From Dirofilaria immitis (lineage: Eukaryota; Nematoda; Chromadorea; Rhabditida; Onchocercidae): DNA of 64,000 nucleotides. The notes under the pieces are model-generated. The model was given only the letters and a program-made list of their open reading frames with translations. It was not told the DNA's origin and made no database searches. The stretch covers positions 62,001 to 126,000 of the forward strand of contig JAKNDB010000096.1 in assembly GCA_024305405.1 (NCBI GenBank), read 5' to 3'. A program made the position numbers and the translations under genes. Shown here piece by piece: positions 59,312-64,000 of this stretch (positions are counted from its first letter, which is position 1; each line of letters opens with the position of its first letter).

Positions 59312-62300
59312 TTAGTCAAAAACTGTACTTAACTGCAAAATTTGTGTACTAATTTGTGAGGGAAATCGATATGGGATCATGGCAACATACAAAATAATTG
59401 CTTTGGCTGATGGTCGAAGTTCATCCACTGCTGCTGGATTTCGATTCAGTTCTTCCGTCAGCAATTTCATCACTGCTAAGCATAAATCCGGTAGCACCAA
59501 TCGCACCTGAATAGAAACAGATATTAACAAGATTTTGTGATTTTTTATATTGCTCTAATGTTATTAAGGTATTAAGACTTCGATTTATAGTTATTCGAAA
59601 TCCCATCAGTCCTGAAACATATTATTATTAAAAGCACCGATATACTTGAAGGCACAGGTTTTAGTTCATCCAATAAAAAATTAATGAAAAAACATTTGGT
59701 AATATAAACAAAGATATACAATTCTCAAAAATTAATTATTTACGAGGTAAGAAGTAATGTTCATGAAAACCAAAAAGAAAATAAGCATGAAAGAAAGTGA
59801 AAATTATTTATCAGTGTGAAATTTTTAAATTCAATTTTTAAAAGTCACAATAGTGTATTTGAAGAAAAAATTATCCACTGTAATTTTATAATTTCAATTT
59901 ACTTCATTTATAATTTCAATAAACAAATGAAAAAAGATAATAATGATAGAGTTATGATAAAATAGAAAGCAATCAAATTTATTGCAACAATAAATTGGAA
60001 TTTTAAAATAATTCTATTTTATGCAAAAATTGAATTTTTATCATTCAATTCACAAAATTTTCATGCAAAATTGCTCAGTCTATTTTTTTTACCTTCCATT
60101 CCGGTCACAATTCCAACAATTTTTTGTTCCTAAAATGTGCGCAAAAGAAAACAAAAATAATTCCTAATTTCTCAATTGTTCATTAAAAATAAAAACTAAC
60201 TTGATCGGAGACCATATAAAACGTGGATACGAATGCTTGCACTTCATCTGCATTCATCGGTATACATTTCAGTTTCTTAATTATGTCTATACAAGCTTCG
60301 AATCTGTAAAAATTTTAAAGAGATATATACCAGTTTTTCCAATCTTTTAGGTGCTATTGAAATGCCAAATATATCACTCTTATTTCTGCTTTAGGTTCCT
60401 ACCCTTACTTTCAATTTAAAATGTGACAGAGTGTTTCGACAAAAGTTAATTTTAGCTCTTTTTTTTAAACGAAACAAAGTATACACATATGCTCTGCTTA
60501 GATTTATGAACATCGATGAAACCTATAGATTAAACAGGCAAAAAGATGAAAAAATTCGCTCGGTCTAATAGAAAACACCTATAATCGACCTAGAAAGAGT
60601 AACATTTCTTGAAAGAAAATAAGAAGACACACTTAGCACCGATCATTTTCTTTAACACAGATAGCAAACTTTTAACTTTCAGTAATGATAAAATTTTGCT
60701 ATCAATGTATTTAGACAAGAGAATAAATGATATCAACATGGAGTGACTATGATAAATAAAATAAGTCAAACTATTGATTTACTTCTTGTCGTGATAAAAT
60801 TGGAAAAATGTAGATAGGTCGAGCAATAGATACAAAGTTGGAAGAGCATCCAATGTATTCCTTTGAGTAGTTACTACCGACTGTTTGCAAATACTCCCAA
60901 GCCATACGCCGAATTTACGAGCTTCACCGGCACTTTTCTGCTGAGTCATTTCTTTAGCCAAGCCTTCACAAGCCAATCGTATTGCGTCGTCGATATGCTG
61001 TATACAAGATAAATTTTCTTCTACGAATAAATTCAAACGTCAAAATTTGAGGACAGTGATTAAATAACGGATAACTTTGTCGACTACGCGAAGGAGGAGG
61101 AGGAGGAGGAGGAGGAGGAGGAGGAGGAGGAGGAGGATCACTTTAATGAAAATCAAAACTAACATTGGCAGCCATATAAAGTTGCCCAGCAAGTGTTCCA
61201 TCACCACTGATTTCCGTATCTGAAGCAATTTTTGCGACAGCATCTTCAATACTGATATCTTTAGCATACTTATCGATAAGACCTTCACTTCGAATACCAT
61301 TTTCGTTAATTTTTCCAACAATACGCCATGTTTCATCACTCAAATAAACCGCACGAGAAATGCAAGAGTAAAATAAATTTCCACCTGCAACAACATTATT
61401 TTTCCTTAATTAAATTCTTGGTCTTCTATATAATAATATAAATAAATGGTGATTTCAACAACCCCAGATTTTCAACGCAATTACATTGATATGATATGCA
61501 CGTCATACATAGCCATGCTAAAAACTTCGTCATGTTCTCCAATTCTGAACCATTTTACTGAATATCCGTAAAAACCCATCTCAAATTCAATTCCTAAAAA
61601 TTCTCGTCCAAACGACTTTCTTTATAACATTAATTTTTGGGGATAGCATCAATTTCAATTGATCATAGCTATATTACATTAAAAATTTCCATTTAACTTC
61701 GAATTCATTCAGAATTGGAAAAGTCAAACAAGGAAATGTACGAGAAAATCCTTACCGACAGGCGATTCCATTTTGTTTAAAAAATATGCATAATCCAAAG
61801 TACGTTCAACATCAATACATTCGAATCCTTTCATATATAGCAAAATAAGGCGACAAAAATTAAGCGAACATTGCACTGGGTCATCTTTCTGACTTAGCAC
61901 TGAATTTACATAAAACTATCAAATTCAAAATTCATACATTCTTCATTACTATCACCTACACGTAAAAATAAGCAGCATCCATGTGCTTTATTGATTTTAA
62001 TTAAATTCATTTATAAGTCAAATGTTGATTCAAGGTAACAATAAATGACTTTAAATAAAATCTGAAAAATTAACATATTGGATGCCCGATGTCGTCAACA
62101 AGAATCAGTATATTGTTGAGAAACAATAAAATTGCCATGTGCACAGCATGTATTAACATATTATTCCTGCAATTTGTCGTAATTCACTAATAAAGTTTTG
62201 TTATTGTTGAACTACATAACTTTAACAATAATAATATCAGACATACTAGACATTTTAATTTTGTAATATACGGAAACAAAATTTGGGAAAAACTACTGCT

Positions 62301-63958
62301 GGGTAAATTTTCTGTAGTTCACATATGTTACAGCATAAAAATATTTAAATTGCAAAAATAAGCAGTCAGTTACTACAAATTTTCACTATTAAAGTTTTAT
62401 CTTCTAAGGAATTTATAGAAAAAAAATTCTTAAAGCATTATATTCTATAAAACAACGAAATATATAAATGACCTATGTAATAAATTTATCGCACGTTCGT
62501 ATTGACCTGTTAGCCATAAGGCTTGAAAATAAATTAATACACTTCCATCGTTGCCGACAAAATAGTTCTCACCTAAAAATACTCGATGATATATCGAATA
62601 ACAGAACTTTTGTTCATTCAGTGCAGCTTATCTTCAATTAATAGAACGGATACATACGGTACACAAATAATGCACGTCTTTAGAATGCAGACTTAAAATA
62701 ATATAAGTGAAACTGTCATTTTTATTCTCTCTAGCTGACTTCTGCATAGTTCAACCACCTGACTTTATTGATTAACGTACAGAGTTTTGGCAATTTTCAT
62801 ATAAACTTCAATAATAGATTAGAAATGATATCTCATTTTTGACTGTTTTCATTATTTATTGTTGCTCACTCATCCTGAAGCTCTCATGAAGAATTCGCGA
62901 TATTCTAGGTGACCGCTTTTTATTAAGCTAATCATTTATTCGCAGCAGTTAATTTGCTGAGAAAAATATTCAACATATCTATGATTAAAAATTACCATAG
63001 TCAACTGATATAATTCGCTGAAGTTCTCTGAAAACTGCAGGCGAAAGCGCAGGATCTATACCACAAGGATATAATTTCAACCAAAGCCAATTTTCCAAAT
63101 TATTGGAAACTTCAGGAACATCACCACCAAGCAGAGCACAATATACTGCCTTTTTGTAAATATCTACAAACGAACGTGATTCACAACGCCATTCCGCCTT
63201 CACTTTCAATCGAACATCAGCAGAAAGCCTAACATTAAACGAAATATTAGTAAATATTCATTCAAAATGATTGAATTATTTTGACTTTTCATGATGAATT
63301 TTTTTATATCGTAATTCCAGCTACTCTTCTTTTCTCCAAAGTGATAGCACAGTATCGATTTATGTTGAGGGCAAAACTAAATGAATGATAATGTACTTTT
63401 TTATTCAAAAGATTAATTATCCAAATTATGTAAAATCAAAAATGAAAAAAAATCGGAAACAGAAATAGATTTGTAGGAAATTTACCTTCTATTTTTAAGA
63501 ATATATTTCTTATTTTTTGAAGAACTTACTTTTTATTTTTTCAAGTTCAAGCAACGCAATCGTCGCAGCTACACAAGATGGTAAATTTTTCAAATGTGAA
63601 TCAGCTATCTTTGCAACAGATTGCAGCTCTCCAGCTCTTAAACAATAATAAATAACTTCCCAAAGAGCATGTCCATTTGGTCCATACACACCATCCTAAA
63701 ATATTTTGTTAAATGGAAGAAATAGTATTGCAAGTTCTGGATAGGTATAGACATAACCTGAAAATTTTAAAAACGATTAAATGAGGATAACATTGAACAG
63801 ATACATAATGAGATAAGATTACCTGAGTATGCCGTTGAGTTGGCTTAAAATGTTTCACATTTAGAAAAGCGTCGATAAGCGACAACATCGTTGGACTACC
63901 ACCTCTTCGAGCAATTGCTAAATTATTTTCCACAACTGCCTCCATGTGAGAAATAAAA
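59312..63958 (-). CDS. NUP93: NUP93 (Nic96-type nucleoporin), 5' end outside window
   Basis: Scaffold nucleoporin of the inner ring, linking NUP205/188 and the central channel. Exons: 63823-63958, 63530-63695, 62996-63228, 62473-62572, 62075-62166, 61756-61899, 61164-61384, 60783-60997, 60201-60303, 59312-59506. Family blocks: LSLIDAFLNVK, WEVIYYCLRAGEL, YKKAVYCALLGGD, LENWLWLKLYP, IYFQALWLTGQYERA, HAVHMAILLF, LNFCRLILLYMKGFE, DKYAKDISIEDAV, TLYLLLDLSTFFQFY, CIDIIKKLKCIPMN and AMIPYRFPSQISTQI. The stop falls where human NUP93 ends. The upstream-most exon starts after TTTTACAG, so it is internal; roughly the N-terminal part is missing. Exon 63530-63695 ends in phase 1 where phase 2 is needed; one more A in the run 63530-63534 fixes this and gives KKLSADVRL. 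Confidence 0.92.
61093..61137. repeat. (AGG)n microsatellite in a NUP93 intron
   Basis: About 15 uninterrupted AGG units on the plus strand (CCT on the coding strand), inside the intron between exons 61164-61384 and 60783-60997. It ends about 26 bases from the donor. Confidence 0.95.
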
Positions 63959-64000
63959 CTGTAAAAGCTTTATAATTTGCATGACTACTTTCTAATAAGA

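Noticed and set aside
60093..60129. 37-base candidate NUP93 exon (EQKIVGIVTGMEG)
   Set aside because: It has acceptor and donor signals, but including it shifts the last exon out of the NUP93 frame; skipping it gives SDQ|VRLVLPDL, which matches human NUP93 spacing.

Overview
The window is AT-rich, intron-dense nuclear DNA of a nematode. Introns of mostly 100-700 bp, acceptors of the TTTCAG/TTTTAG type, acceptor-like sites a few bases before several start codons (as expected for spliced-leader trans-splicing) and the low GC fit a filarial/spirurid worm, but species cannot be fixed from the sequence alone. Every gene I recognise is a conserved eukaryotic housekeeping gene. I see no bacterial operon, CRISPR array, intact transposon, tRNA or rRNA.

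Layout. 0.8-2.9 kb (-): CASC3/Barentsz exon-junction-complex core protein. 6.5-12.7 kb (+): WW-WW-MyTH4-RhoGAP protein (ARHGAP39/Vilse). 14.3-18.2 kb (+): CDKAL1 tRNA methylthiotransferase. 20.0-21.0 kb (+): diphosphoinositol-polyphosphate Nudix hydrolase. 22.0-23.7 kb (-): ARFRP1 GTPase. 25.5-29.6 kb (+): GOLPH3. 31.5-48.3 kb (+): six co-directional genes, RPS10, CCDC174, NTF2, TMEM208, SMPD4 and an XTBD/dsRBD protein of the PAXT-1/CDKN2AIP type. 49.5-56.8 kb (-): an 18-exon dimethylglycine-dehydrogenase-like flavoprotein. 59.3 kb to the right edge (-): NUP93, cut off at its 5' end. Spacers hold microsatellites, short tandem repeats and a 0.4-0.6 kb minisatellite.

Themes. Several genes concern Golgi/ER membranes (ARFRP1, GOLPH3, TMEM208, SMPD4 and the tail-anchored CDKAL1). 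NTF2 and NUP93 both act at the nuclear pore. CASC3 and the XTBD protein act in RNA metabolism. No pathway links them all; this looks like an ordinary gene-rich chromosome segment.

The most notable signal is a set of single-base frame breaks in conserved exons of at least seven genes. Each is one base short, and nearly all sit at a short A/T run. Exon lengths and phases confirm the missing base wherever both flanking splice sites are clear. The simplest reading is a one-base-deletion bias in the assembly; six other genes here, including one of 18 exons, are fully intact. Exon coordinates below were derived by hand from splice signals, phase and remembered family similarity; no search was run.
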